Below, in pieces: positions 27,689-36,312 of a stretch of DNA of 64,000 nt. Positions within the stretch are counted from its first letter, which is position 1. Each line of letters opens with the position of its first letter. A program made the position numbers and the translations under genes. A model generated the notes under the pieces. The model was not told the DNA's origin. It saw only the letters and a list, made by a program, of their open reading frames with translations, and did no database searches. The stretch lies in assembly GCF_001887355.1 (NCBI RefSeq), contig NZ_MPIN01000003.1:912638-976637 (forward strand). The letters run 5' to 3'. The stretch comes from Cystobacter ferrugineus (GTDB taxonomy: Bacteria > Myxococcota > Myxococcia > Myxococcales > Myxococcaceae).

Positions 27689-27747
27689 TCTCCTCACTAC
27701 TTGTGGATGGTGTGGACGCACCCCGCCCAAGCCAGCTACACGGCCGT

Positions 27748-28938
27748 ATGGCGATTCAAGTCCAGGACCCGGCGCCCCCTCCCGCCCGCTTCCGCCGCCA
27801 GCTACTCACCGTCATGCTCCTCACGGGCCTGGTGCCGCTCGTGGCACTCGGTGTCCTCATGTGGCAGGGGCTCGAGGTGCTGCTGTCCATCTCGCTGGCC
27901 CCCGTGGAGCAGGTGCTCGAGGCGTTCTCCACGGGAGCCACGCCCGCCGAGCAGTCCCAGGCCGCGCTCGACGAGGCCCGGCTCAACCTCGCCCAGGCGG
28001 AACTGGCCCGGCGCTCCCTGGTGCGCTGGACGCCCCGGCTGTTCGGAGTCCTGCTGCTCGTCTCGGCCGCCGCCCTCACCGGGGCCGCCGTGCTCCTCGG
28101 CCGAGCCCTCACCCGTCCCGTCTCCATCCTCACCCAGGGCATGTGGGCCTATTCGCGAGGAGACCTCTCGCGCCAGTTGCCCGCTCCCGACGTGGCTCAC
28201 GACGAGCTCCAGTTCCTCCTCGTCCAGTTCAACCGCATGGGCCAGGAACTCGCCGCCCAGCGCGAGCGGCTCAAGTCCTCCGAGCGGATCGCCGCCTGGC
28301 AGGACGTGGCGCGCGCGCTCGCCCACGAGCTGCGCAACCCCCTCACCGCCATGCGGCTCGCCCTGGCCCGGCTGTCGCGAGCGGACGCGCCCCCCGACGC
28401 CACGCGTCTGGCCGAGGCCGTCGCGCTGCTGGACGAGGAGCTGGAGCTGCTCTCGCGGATGACCCGGAGCTTCTCCGACTTCGCCCGCCTTCCCGCGCCG
28501 CGCTTCCAGCCCGTCGCCCTGCGGCCCCTGCTCGCCGAGGTGTGCGCCCTCTACGCGCCCACCTCGCCCGTCGCCGTGGAGCTGCTCGCGGGCCCCGAAC
28601 CCCACCTGTCCGCCGACCCCGACGGGCTGCGCCGCCTCTTCGGCAACCTCCTCAAGAACGCCCTCGAGGCGTCCTCCCCCGGGGCCGCGCCGGTGCGGTT
28701 GTCCATCGAGACCCAGCCCTCACGCCTGCGGGTGCTCCTACGGGATGGGGGCGCGGGCATCGCCCGGGTGGTCGAGGGGGACGCCCTCACCCGGGGCCTC
28801 TTCAGCACCAAGCCCGAGGGCAGCGGCCTGGGGTTGCCCATCGCCCAGAAGATCGCCCACGAGCACGGGGGCTCCCTGCGTCTGGAGCCCCTGCCCGAGG
28901 GCGGCACGCTCGCGCTCGTGGAGCTGCCCCTGGAGTAG
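27748..28938 (+). CDS. NtrY-like sensor histidine kinase
   Basis: 396-residue membrane kinase: TM1 about 16-40 (LLTVMLLTGLVPLVALGVLMW), short periplasmic loop, TM2 about 95-120, HAMP (LTRPVSILTQGMWAYSRGDLS), HisKA with His193 in ALAHELRNPLTAMRL, HATPase_c (NLLKNALEAS, DGGAGI, GSGLGLPIAQKIA). The H-E-L-R-N-P-L box and the partner type place it in the NtrY/NtrB group. The regulator gene starts 9 nt downstream. The ATG at 27748 lies before a short basic cytoplasmic N-terminus. Confidence 0.92.
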   Translation: MAIQVQDPAPPPARFRRQLLTVMLLTGLVPLVALGVLMWQGLEVLLSISLAPVEQVLEAFSTGATPAEQSQAALDEARLNLAQAELARRSLVRWTPRLFGVLLLVSAAALTGAAVLLGRALTRPVSILTQGMWAYSRGDLSRQLPAPDVAHDELQFLLVQFNRMGQELAAQRERLKSSERIAAWQDVARALAHELRNPLTAMRLALARLSRADAPPDATRLAEAVALLDEELELLSRMTRSFSDFARLPAPRFQPVALRPLLAEVCALYAPTSPVAVELLAGPEPHLSADPDGLRRLFGNLLKNALEASSPGAAPVRLSIETQPSRLRVLLRDGGAGIARVVEGDALTRGLFSTKPEGSGLGLPIAQKIAHEHGGSLRLEPLPEGGTLALVELPLE

Positions 28939-28947
28939 AGTGGCGCC

Positions 28948-30333
28948 GTGCCTTCCCTTCCGTCCATGCCACGCCCCGCGGTGCCCGGCCCGCGCATCCT
29001 CCTGGTGGATGACGACCCGGGCGTCCTCAAGGGACTGCGCGGCCTGCTCTCCGACGAGGGCTTCTCGCCCGTGGAGGCGCGTTCGGCCGCCGACGCCGCG
29101 CGCCTGCTGGACGCCCCCGGCCCCCCGCCGGCGTTGATGCTGCTGGATTTGCGCATGCCCGGGGAGACGGGACTGGAGCTGCTCGCGCGCCTGCCCCGGC
29201 CGCTGCCCCTGCCCGTGGTGGTGCTCTCGGGCGAGGCGTCTCCCGGGGAAGCCGTCCAGGCCCTGAAGCTGGGCGCCACCGACTTCGTGGAGAAGCCGCC
29301 CTCGCCCGAGCGGCTGCTCACGGCGCTGCGCAACGCGCTCGCCCTGGGCGAGCTGCGCGAGGAGCAGCAGCGTCTGCGCGAGGAGCTGGCCCGGCCCGGC
29401 CACCTCGTGGGGGACAGCCCGGCCATGGAGGCGCTGCGCCAGCTCATCGCCCGCGTGGGCCCGAGCGACACCGCCATCCTCATCACCGGCGAGACGGGCA
29501 CGGGCAAGGAGCGCGTGGCGCGGGCGCTCCACCTGGCCTCGGGGCGCAAGGGCCGGCTCGTCGCGGTCAATTGCGCCGCCATCCCCTCCACCCTGTTGGA
29601 GAGCGAGCTGTTCGGCCACGAGCGCGGGGCGTTCTCGGGCGCCACCTCGCGCCGGCTCGGCCGCATCGAGCAGGCCCACGGGGGCACGCTCTTCCTGGAC
29701 GAGCTGGGCGACATGCCCCTGGAGCTCCAGGCCAAGCTGCTGCGCGTGCTGGAGACGAAGGAAGTGGAGCGGCTGGGCGGCAGCCTCCCCATCGAGGTGA
29801 ACGTGCGCGTCCTCGCCGCCACGCACCGGGACCTGGCCCAGGCGGTGCGCGAGGGGCGTTTCCGGCAGGACCTCTACTTCCGGCTCAACGTGCTGCCGCT
29901 GGCCCTGCCGCCCCTGCGCGAGCGGCCCGAGGACATCCTCCTGCTGGCGCGGGCCTTCGCGGCGGAGCTCGCCGGGCCCCGCACGCCCCTGGAACTGGCC
30001 CCCGGCGCCGAGGAGGCCCTGCGTGCCTGGTCCTGGCCCGGCAATGTGCGCGAGCTGCGCAACTTCATCGAGCGGCAGAACCTGCTGCGGGGCGATGGCC
30101 CCCTCGTGCTCCGGCCCGAGCAACTCGCGGGCCCCACGCCCCTGGCGGACAGGAGCGGGCGGCTGGTGCCCGCCGAGAAGAGCTACCGCGAGCACGTGGA
30201 CGGCTTCGAGCGCGCGCTCATCCAGGCCGCGCTGGACGAGGCCGGCAGCATCGCCGCGGCCGCGCGCCTGCTGCGCATGGACCGGGGCAACCTCTACCGC
30301 CGCGCCAAGGCGCTCGGTCTCTCCACGCCGTGA
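28948..30333 (+). CDS. NtrC/NtrX-family sigma-54 activator
   Basis: 461 residues: receiver (DDD at 21-23, Asp67 in LLDLRMPGETG, Lys in VEKPP), AAA+ domain with Walker A GETGTGKE, Walker B GGTLFLDELGD, and a C-terminal Fis-type HTH (AARLLRMDRGNLYRRAKALG). The sigma-54 contact loop reads GAFSGA instead of GAFTGA, a conservative Thr-to-Ser change. It should activate sigma-54 promoters when phosphorylated by the kinase upstream. GTG at 28948 is used; ATG at 28966 is the alternative. Confidence 0.94.
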   Translation: MPSLPSMPRPAVPGPRILLVDDDPGVLKGLRGLLSDEGFSPVEARSAADAARLLDAPGPPPALMLLDLRMPGETGLELLARLPRPLPLPVVVLSGEASPGEAVQALKLGATDFVEKPPSPERLLTALRNALALGELREEQQRLREELARPGHLVGDSPAMEALRQLIARVGPSDTAILITGETGTGKERVARALHLASGRKGRLVAVNCAAIPSTLLESELFGHERGAFSGATSRRLGRIEQAHGGTLFLDELGDMPLELQAKLLRVLETKEVERLGGSLPIEVNVRVLAATHRDLAQAVREGRFRQDLYFRLNVLPLALPPLRERPEDILLLARAFAAELAGPRTPLELAPGAEEALRAWSWPGNVRELRNFIERQNLLRGDGPLVLRPEQLAGPTPLADRSGRLVPAEKSYREHVDGFERALIQAALDEAGSIAAAARLLRMDRGNLYRRAKALGLSTP

Positions 30334-30380
30334 CCCGGGACGTCGGGATGTCATCCGCACATCCGCCCGGGCACATCGAT

Positions 30381-30397
30381 GATGTGGAATCCACATC
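30381..30397. promoter_or_regulatory. 17-bp perfect palindrome before the BamA-like gene
   Basis: gatgtgga-a-tccacatc, 8-bp arms with a 1-nt centre, 82 nt before the ATG of the outer-membrane protein gene and 48 nt after the NtrC-like gene. Operator or processed hairpin; no regulator assigned. Confidence 0.4.
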
Positions 30398-30478
30398 CTC
30401 CTCGCGCGGCGGGAGCCATGGTTTCGCGGGGTTGCGCGCTCCCTCGCGTTGGAACGCCTCCTGCTCAGTCCTGTCCTC

Positions 30479-32713
30479 ATGACCCGAACCGCGTACCGCC
30501 TCCTCCTCCTCACGCTGCTTCCCTCGGGGGCCCTGGCCCAGGACAACGCCGAGTCTTCCGCGCCCCCCGTCCCCCTTCCACCGCTCCAGGCCCCGCCCTC
30601 CGCCGGGTCGTCCCCTGCCGGGGACGGGGAGGACGCCAAGGTGCTCGCCGCGCCGCGCTCGAGCACCCACGGCGAGGAGCACGCGCTGGCGGCCGTGGAG
30701 TTCCAGGGGCTGCGGCACCTCACGGAGGCCCAGGTGCGCGAACTGGCGCAGGTTCCCCCCCAGGGCTTGTTGTCCTTGGTCCAGGCGGGCGCCCTGGTCC
30801 AGCGGCTCGCGCACACGGGACTGTTCTCGAAGGTGGATTCCACGGTGAGGCTCGCGCAGGGCTCGGCCCCGGTGTTGGTGGTGAGCCTCGAGGAGCAGCC
30901 CTTCATCACGAGCGTCGTCATCGAGGGGGTGAACGAGGGGGAACTCGAGGACCTGGAGGATGAACTCTTCCAGCTGCCTCGCCAGGGTCCGGACGACGAG
31001 GATGAGGATGAAGACGAGGACGAGGACGACCCGGTCGACGTGCGCATCGGGTTCGGGCCTGACCGGCTGTGGGCTTCGTCCTCGGAGGGCCAGTTCCATC
31101 CGGGGTTCGCGTGGAGGGGATTGTCGGCGGGATTGAAGCGGGTGGTGGAGCGGCTCCGGGACCGGGGCGATGTCCTCGCGAGCCTCGACGCCACGCTCTC
31201 GCCGGACGGCCAGTTGGTGCTCCGGGTGGACACGGGGTTCGTGGATGCGGTGGAGGTGGAGGGCGTGGACGAGGACGTGGCGGCGCGGGTCCGCGAGGCG
31301 CTGGGCATCCAGCCCGGGGATCCCCTGCTGCGCAGCGATCTCAAACGCGCCGAGGTCCGGCTCGAGGAGCGACTGCCCTTCCTGTCCCTGGAGGAGGTGA
31401 AGGCCTTTCCGCGGACGTCGGTCCGCTTCGTGGAGGAGCACCAGGCGGATGGCACGCGTCACTACCGCCCCGGGGAGGGGCCGCGGCCCTCGCGGGTGAA
31501 GACGTCGGGGGCCCGCTCCCGGCGGAAGCGGGACGGAGCCCCGAACTTCGCGCGTCGGAGCAACCGCGTGCTGGTGCGAGTGCACCCGCGGGGCCAGGAG
31601 CTCTCCTTGAGGCCGGCGCTCCTGCACACCCCGGTCACGGGCCTGGCGCCCGCGCTGTGGGGCTCGCTGAAGCTGTGGGACGCACGGGATCGGCTCCATC
31701 CCACCCTGGAGGCGGCCCTGGCGTTGCCCCTGCGGTTGGGCAACCAGCGCGTCCCTGGAGATCCGGAGCAGACGGCGCGCCAGCGCGAGATGTCCTGGCT
31801 GGTGGGAGCGAAGTTGGAGGTGCCGGCGCTGGGGCTGGCGGAGATCGGCCTCCAGGTGCACGACTTCACGGACAGCGCCGATCGCTGGCGCATCGGACTG
31901 ATCGACTCGTCCCTCTACTCCGTCCTCCTCAACCGTCCGGACGCGGAGTACTTCCGGCGCCGGGGCTACTCTGCCTTGGCCACCTGGCGACTGGGGCGGC
32001 GTTGGCTGTTCGGCGCGGAGTACCGCCGGGACACGTACTCCTCGCAGCAGAGCCTCTCTCCTCCCCTCCGCCTGCTCTGGCCGCATGGCGTGACGCCCTT
32101 CGTCAATTCCGCGGTGGACGAGGGCCAGATGGCCTCGGTGGTGGGCCGCGTGGAGTACGCGAGCGACGCGGATCGCGTCCGCGACGTGGGCTCGCTCTTC
32201 CGGGCTCCGGAGCTCTCCCTGCTCGGGCACGCGGGGGGTTGGGCGGAGCGCTCGGCGTCACGCCACGTGCTGACGGTGGAGGTGGGCAAACCCGAGCTGG
32301 GGGGAGACGCCCGGTTCGACTTCTGGCGGGTGGTGAGTGACAACGTGTTGTACGTGATGACCGGACACCACGAGGGGCTGCGGCTGCGCCTGCGCGGCGC
32401 GGGTGGAGAGAACCTGCCCCGGCAGAAGGAGGAGGGGCTGGGCGGCTGGAGCGCGCTGCGCGGCTATGACTTCAAGGAGTTCCGGGGAGACGCCTCGCTG
32501 CTGGCGAGCGGCGAGTACCGGTTCGGCTTCGTGGGGGCCTTCGCGGACGTGGGGAGCGTGTACCGGAAGCAGGAGGGCTGGATGAAGGCCCGCCTGGGCG
32601 TGGGCGCGCAGGTGTACTTCGGGGACTGGGTGCACCTGGCGGTGGCGTGGCGCACGGACGCGCGGGCCACGGCCATTCCCGACGTGCGGCTGCTCTTCTC
32701 ACGGCCCTTCTGA
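30479..32713 (+). CDS. BamA/TamA-like outer-membrane protein (POTRA + D15 barrel)
   Basis: 744 residues. Signal peptide (LLLLTLLPSGALAQ), POTRA-like domains (about 60-160 and 255-330: AVEFQGLRHLTEAQVREL, VEVEGVDEDVAARVREAL), and a C-terminal Omp85-type barrel (about 380-744) ending in ...LLFSRPF with the terminal Phe of outer-membrane beta-signals. A run of 13 Asp/Glu lies at 172-184 between POTRA units, absent from normal family members as far as I know. It probably inserts or secretes surface proteins. Its stop overlaps the next gene (TGATG). The genomic BamA is usually beside lpxD/ompH, so this is a paralogue. Confidence 0.85.
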   Translation: MTRTAYRLLLLTLLPSGALAQDNAESSAPPVPLPPLQAPPSAGSSPAGDGEDAKVLAAPRSSTHGEEHALAAVEFQGLRHLTEAQVRELAQVPPQGLLSLVQAGALVQRLAHTGLFSKVDSTVRLAQGSAPVLVVSLEEQPFITSVVIEGVNEGELEDLEDELFQLPRQGPDDEDEDEDEDEDDPVDVRIGFGPDRLWASSSEGQFHPGFAWRGLSAGLKRVVERLRDRGDVLASLDATLSPDGQLVLRVDTGFVDAVEVEGVDEDVAARVREALGIQPGDPLLRSDLKRAEVRLEERLPFLSLEEVKAFPRTSVRFVEEHQADGTRHYRPGEGPRPSRVKTSGARSRRKRDGAPNFARRSNRVLVRVHPRGQELSLRPALLHTPVTGLAPALWGSLKLWDARDRLHPTLEAALALPLRLGNQRVPGDPEQTARQREMSWLVGAKLEVPALGLAEIGLQVHDFTDSADRWRIGLIDSSLYSVLLNRPDAEYFRRRGYSALATWRLGRRWLFGAEYRRDTYSSQQSLSPPLRLLWPHGVTPFVNSAVDEGQMASVVGRVEYASDADRVRDVGSLFRAPELSLLGHAGGWAERSASRHVLTVEVGKPELGGDARFDFWRVVSDNVLYVMTGHHEGLRLRLRGAGGENLPRQKEEGLGGWSALRGYDFKEFRGDASLLASGEYRFGFVGAFADVGSVYRKQEGWMKARLGVGAQVYFGDWVHLAVAWRTDARATAIPDVRLLFSRPF

Positions 32714-33330
32714 TGAACACGAGAGGCTCGAGAAAGAACACCGTCGGCAAGGGGCTCTTCGGGGTGGGGCTGGCGGTGGTGGGACTGCTCGCCACGAGCG
32801 CGGGGGCGGAGGAGGCCCCGCGGGTGGACTGCGTGGCGACGCGGGCCGGGCGGCGCGTGGTGGCCCGGTCCGAGGCGCTCGGGCTGGTGGCGCCCGAGTT
32901 GGAGCGGCTGATGCGGCTGGGACTGGCGGGGCGGTTGGAGGTGGAGCTGACGCTGCTGCGCCACCGGCCGTGGTGGTTCGCCGAGCGGGTGGAGACGGCG
33001 CGGCTGACCCTGGTGCTGGCGTACTCGGCGCGAGAGCAGCGCTGGGCGTTGGATGGGCGGGCCCTGGCCGCGGGACCGGGCGTGTTGGAGCTGGAGCGCG
33101 TGGCGTGGACGCTCACCGAGGAGCCCACGGGCGAGTCTCCGTGGTCGGTGGAGGTCTCGGTGCGGCTCCAGGTCGTGACACCGGCGAGCCTGGGACGCAT
33201 GGCGCGCTGGCTCACCCAGGGAGAGCAGACGGAAGAGGAGCGCTCGGCGCTGACGCGCGGCCTGCTGCTCTCCCTGGCGGAGGATCTCACCCGGGGGGCC
33301 CAGGGACGGTGCACCGTCACCGTGCCCTGA
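32713..33330 (+). CDS. DUF4390-like exported protein
   Basis: 205 residues, N-terminal signal or anchor (about 10-35: GKGLFGVGLAVVGLLATSAGAEE). The body matches the DUF4390 layout: a helix LERLMRLGLAGRLEVELTLLRHRPWW followed by LTLVLAYSAREQRWAL and a C-terminal ...VSVRLQV... strand. In beta-proteobacteria DUF4390 genes sit next to NtrY/NtrX kinases; here an NtrY/NtrX-like pair lies just upstream of the BamA-like gene, which supports the call. It overlaps that gene by 1 nt, so the two are co-translated and perhaps work together in the envelope. Confidence 0.65.
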   Translation: MNTRGSRKNTVGKGLFGVGLAVVGLLATSAGAEEAPRVDCVATRAGRRVVARSEALGLVAPELERLMRLGLAGRLEVELTLLRHRPWWFAERVETARLTLVLAYSAREQRWALDGRALAAGPGVLELERVAWTLTEEPTGESPWSVEVSVRLQVVTPASLGRMARWLTQGEQTEEERSALTRGLLLSLAEDLTRGAQGRCTVTVP

Positions 33331-33473
33331 CACCTCCCCAGCCCGCCGTCAGTGCTCGGCGACGGAAACGCGAGCCGAGCGTGACGGGCAGCACCGGGAA
33401 CGAACTGGTCCTCAGGCTGAAGACCGAGGCGCGCGGGCCCAGGAGGCGCGGACCCGCCCGGAAATCTCAGCTA

Positions 33474-33941
33474 TCATGGCCTGTACACGAGAACGCCATT
33501 GATGTTCGCGATTCTCTCATCGAGAACCTTGCTCGTTTCCTTGTAGCTCCCGTCTTTTTTCTTGCAGCTGAAGAACAGCTCGCTGGCGCGGGCACCGAAG
33601 ATCACGAAAGAGCACGAGCGGTGGAACTGGCCGCCGAGGCCCCACCAGATATTCCCATCCTCGTTCACCAAATACTCTCCGAGATCGATCTCGCTGTAGA
33701 CGAATTGGCCATCGGAGCGAGCACAACGAGCACTGAGATAGCGGTCGTTGAAGAACGTGATGTCGGTGCAGCTTTGCGAAAAATCGCCGCGAATGGCCTG
33801 CTCTGCGTGGGCGGAGTCTTCGTTGTCTTGCTCGGCGAACTCTCCCGCCCCGCCGCAGCCGGCTTGTACGAGTGCCAGCATCATTCCCGCCAGGAATCCA
33901 GTCATGGGATATTTGCTTTTCATTTTTCGCATGATTCTCAT
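33474..33941 (-). CDS. cyanovirin-N homology (CVNH) lipoprotein
   Basis: 155 residues. Lipoprotein signal peptide with Cys29 (ALVQAGC), then one CVNH domain (about 52-150): GDFSQSCTDITFFNDRYLSA, VYSEIDLGEYLVNEDGNIWW, SCSFVIF, LDERIANINGVLVY. This reproduces the two internal halves of cyanovirin-N, including the paired cysteines and L-x-x-x-I/L-x-N-x-x-G-x-L/I-x-W/Y. CVNH proteins are small lectins for mannose-type glycans. Being lipidated, it would sit on a membrane surface. Codon use is AT-richer than neighbours and its leader is AT-rich, suggesting acquisition. Confidence 0.85.
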   Translation of the reverse strand: MRIMRKMKSKYPMTGFLAGMMLALVQAGCGGAGEFAEQDNEDSAHAEQAIRGDFSQSCTDITFFNDRYLSARCARSDGQFVYSEIDLGEYLVNEDGNIWWGLGGQFHRSCSFVIFGARASELFFSCKKKDGSYKETSKVLDERIANINGVLVYRP

Positions 33942-34160
33942 GTTTCGTGGTGGTGAGACATTTCCAAAGAAGACACGGACGTGGAAGCGTTCTCCAGTCG
34001 GCGTGGGAATGCGTGAGAGATTAGCACATACAGAGCAGAATACTACGGAGGAAACGATCACACAGCATATTTTGATTTATCGAAAACCAGCATCGGAATC
34101 TCGATGTCTGGGAGGAGCTTGGTTGGAGTTTTCTCACGACTCAAAAATCAAAAAAATTCA
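33942..34160. other. AT-rich leader region without a gene
   Basis: Much lower G+C than the rest of the window (runs such as tattttgatttatcg and caaaaatcaaaaaaattc). Contains the start region of the CVNH gene and no supported reading frame. Probably foreign DNA. Confidence 0.6.
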
Positions 34161-34173
34161 TGAGGGGGCATGA

Positions 34174-34531
34174 GTGCGACTCCGTGTGGGACTTGCTGAC
34201 CATCTCGGTTCGCGGTCGAGCGTATCGGGTTGCTGTCGAATGTCTCGGTGCCCGGAGCGCGAGACACCCGAACCAATTTCTCCCCCAGCGACATCGGGCC
34301 CACTGCGGTTTCGTCGTCACCATGTACGATCCCGACGCGCCCACGGCGAGCGGCTTCTGGCATTGGGCCCGCCACGGAGTGGGCCCAGGTCTTGACGACC
34401 TCCGCCTCACCGTCCCGCTCCCGCCGGTGACACCCCGCCTCCGGCGTGCGGCTCGAGGGAGATTCAGGTGCTCACTGGATGGAACGTCCCGCCTGATGCT
34501 CGAGAGTGAATTCGAGAGACACGGAGAGTGA
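34174..34531 (+). pseudogene. PEBP (YbhB/YbcL-type) pseudogene
   Basis: One frame encodes CGFVVTMYDPDAPTASGFWH (about 34300-34370), the D-P-D-A-P...HW ligand-site signature of the phosphatidylethanolamine-binding protein family. The preceding family segment (a P-I-S-P-P stretch) is in a different frame, and both frames lose similarity soon after. No intact start-to-stop gene exists, so it is a frameshifted and truncated remnant. Confidence 0.6.
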
Positions 34532-34604
34532 TTGGCCCTGGAGCACATGGGACCGTCACCCGAAACCAGATTGCATCTGCAACACGATGGCACTTGACTG
34601 AATC

Positions 34605-34617
34605 GCAACTCGGTTGC
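34605..34617. promoter_or_regulatory. inverted repeat resembling the GST/HxlR palindrome
   Basis: gcaac-tcg-gttgc, 11 nt before the ATG of the lipoprotein gene. Arms identical to those of the palindrome at 36313-36326, with a 3-nt centre rather than 2. Confidence 0.35.
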
Positions 34618-34628
34618 ATTTGCGGGGA

Positions 34629-35621
34629 ATGCACCTGCTCTCCCGCCTCCCGATGCGCCTGCCTTGCTCTTCCTTGTTGCTCGCCTCCAGCCTGCTGTTG
34701 CTCTCCGCCTGTGGAGAGGAGCCGGTCGCGGCCCCCCCCGCCACGCCGATCCAGGATCCGCAGCCTCCCACCGACCCGGAGCCCGGCCCCGCGCGGCCCT
34801 TCGTCACCTCGGCCAGCGTGGACGAGGGGGCCCGGGACGTGTACCCCCTGGAGTTGTTCGACGACGTGGAAGCCGGCCCCAGGCCCCTCACCATGCGCAA
34901 GCGGTTCTCGGTGACCTTCAACACCGCCATGAAGACCGCCGTCGCCACGGTGACGCTCCTCGACCGCTCCGGCGCGGATGTGCCGCCCCGTCCCCTCACC
35001 GGTACCTGGTCCGATGACGCGCGCACCCTGCACGTCACCGTGCCCGAGCCCGCCGGTGTGGTCCCGCCCCTGGAAGAGGAGACGGCCTATGCGCTGGACC
35101 TCACCGCGCTGCGCGGCGCCGAGGCGGATGCGCCCCTGGACCCGGCCGTCTTCCTCGGGGATGGCGCGCTGGACTTCACCACCTCCGCGCGCGACTGGGA
35201 CCTGGAGCACGCCTGCTTCCACGCCCTCAGGAACGAGCCCCGGGTCGTCGAGGCCGCGGCCCACCTGCCCGAGCAGGGCTTTCCGCCCCCCACCGACCGG
35301 GGCCACGCGCGCTACCGGGTGAAGCTGCCCGACGCGCCCCAGGGCTACACGGAGCTCGTGTCCCGGCCCTCGGGCGACGAGGACATCGTGCTGTACCTCG
35401 ACCAGGGCCTCGTCGTGGGCGCCGTGGATGCCGAGACGAACGCGGAGCTGACGGTGGAGACACGCCCCGCGCCCCCTGCCTGCACCGGTATCTCCCACGT
35501 GGCGAGTTTTCCCGTCCAGGGCGGCGAGCGCGGCTACTACCTGCGCTTCACCGGCACGCCCGCCTCCACGTTCGATTTCGTCCTCGAACGGCACGCGCAC
35601 CAGACGCCCGAGACGAATTAG
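34629..35621 (+). CDS. lipoprotein with SbsA-type Ig-like (Big_5) domain
   Basis: 330 residues. Lipoprotein signal peptide with Cys in LLLLSACGEEP, Pro-rich linker (PIQDPQPPTDPEPGP), then a Big_5/SbsA-like Ig domain (MRKRFSVTFNTAMKTAVATV, WSDDARTLHVTV). The C-terminal half contains SHVASFPVQGGERGYYLRF and no recognised family. Likely an envelope lipoprotein of unknown role. Start taken at 34629; 34653 also leaves an intact signal peptide. Convergent with the GST gene, 4-nt overlap. Confidence 0.75.
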   Translation: MHLLSRLPMRLPCSSLLLASSLLLLSACGEEPVAAPPATPIQDPQPPTDPEPGPARPFVTSASVDEGARDVYPLELFDDVEAGPRPLTMRKRFSVTFNTAMKTAVATVTLLDRSGADVPPRPLTGTWSDDARTLHVTVPEPAGVVPPLEEETAYALDLTALRGAEADAPLDPAVFLGDGALDFTTSARDWDLEHACFHALRNEPRVVEAAAHLPEQGFPPPTDRGHARYRVKLPDAPQGYTELVSRPSGDEDIVLYLDQGLVVGAVDAETNAELTVETRPAPPACTGISHVASFPVQGGERGYYLRFTGTPASTFDFVLERHAHQTPETN

Positions 35622-36271
35622 TCGCGGTCCGGCGCGCCGAGCGGGAAGTTGGGGCGGAAGGGCCGTGCTTCGTCCACGGCGCGCGCGAACGACGGCCGGG
35701 CCAGCAGGCGCTGGCGATACGCGCGCACGTGGGCGAAGCGCGCGTCGATCGCATGCGTCCAGTCCGCGTAGAACAAGAAGGGCGCGGCGGCGCAGTCCGC
35801 GAGGGTGAAGTCCCCGCCCGCCGCCCATTCCCGGTTCGCCATCACTCCGTCCAGCCAGCCGTAGGCCGTCTCGAGCATCGCCCGTGCCTCCGCCACTCCC
35901 TGGGGGTCGCGCTTGTCCTCGGGCCGGAGTTGGTTGAACACGATCTTCTGCTGCGGCGTGGACACGTAGTTGTCGAAGAAGCGGTCCAGGGCCCGTACCT
36001 CCAGCGCGGCCCGTGGCTCCTCGGGAATCAGCCGCACCGGGCCCGGGTGGTGGAGTTGGAGGTGCTCGATGATGATGCTCGCCTCCGCCACCGTGCGGCC
36101 CTCGTCCACCAACACCGGGAAGCGCTTGAGCGGCCAGCGCTCCGCCAACTCCTCCATCGCCCCGGGCTCGTCGACCCGGCGCCACTCGAACGGGATGGCG
36201 TTCTCGTAGAGCGCGATCAGCACCTTCTGGCAGTAGGACGAGAACGGGTGTGCATAGAACTTCAGGGTCAT
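35618..36271 (-). CDS. glutathione S-transferase
   Basis: 217-residue GST. N-terminal thioredoxin-like domain (KFYAHPFSSYCQKVLIALYEN, with Ser/Cys at the catalytic turn; the cis-Pro strand RFPVLVDEG; EASIIIEHL for gamma-glutamyl binding). The helical C-terminal domain has the N-capping box FTLADCAAAPFLFY. It conjugates or reduces with glutathione-type thiols. Divergent from the HxlR regulator, with a palindrome between them, so probably controlled by it. An upstream in-frame Met (36310) is less likely. Confidence 0.92.
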   Translation of the reverse strand: MTLKFYAHPFSSYCQKVLIALYENAIPFEWRRVDEPGAMEELAERWPLKRFPVLVDEGRTVAEASIIIEHLQLHHPGPVRLIPEEPRAALEVRALDRFFDNYVSTPQQKIVFNQLRPEDKRDPQGVAEARAMLETAYGWLDGVMANREWAAGGDFTLADCAAAPFLFYADWTHAIDARFAHVRAYRQRLLARPSFARAVDEARPFRPNFPLGAPDRD

Positions 36272-36312
36272 CGAGGGTTCCTCCGGCTGGGTCGCCTTGA
36301 CTGCTTTCACTT

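Noticed and set aside
28738..31455. 905-codon minus-strand open frame across the NtrC-like and BamA-like genes
   Set aside because: Low-complexity Ser/Arg/Gly product with no family. Both plus-strand genes beneath it have full, unambiguous domains.
30218..32230. Minus-strand frame opposite the BamA-like gene
   Set aside because: No motifs, low-complexity; the opposite strand encodes POTRA and barrel segments.
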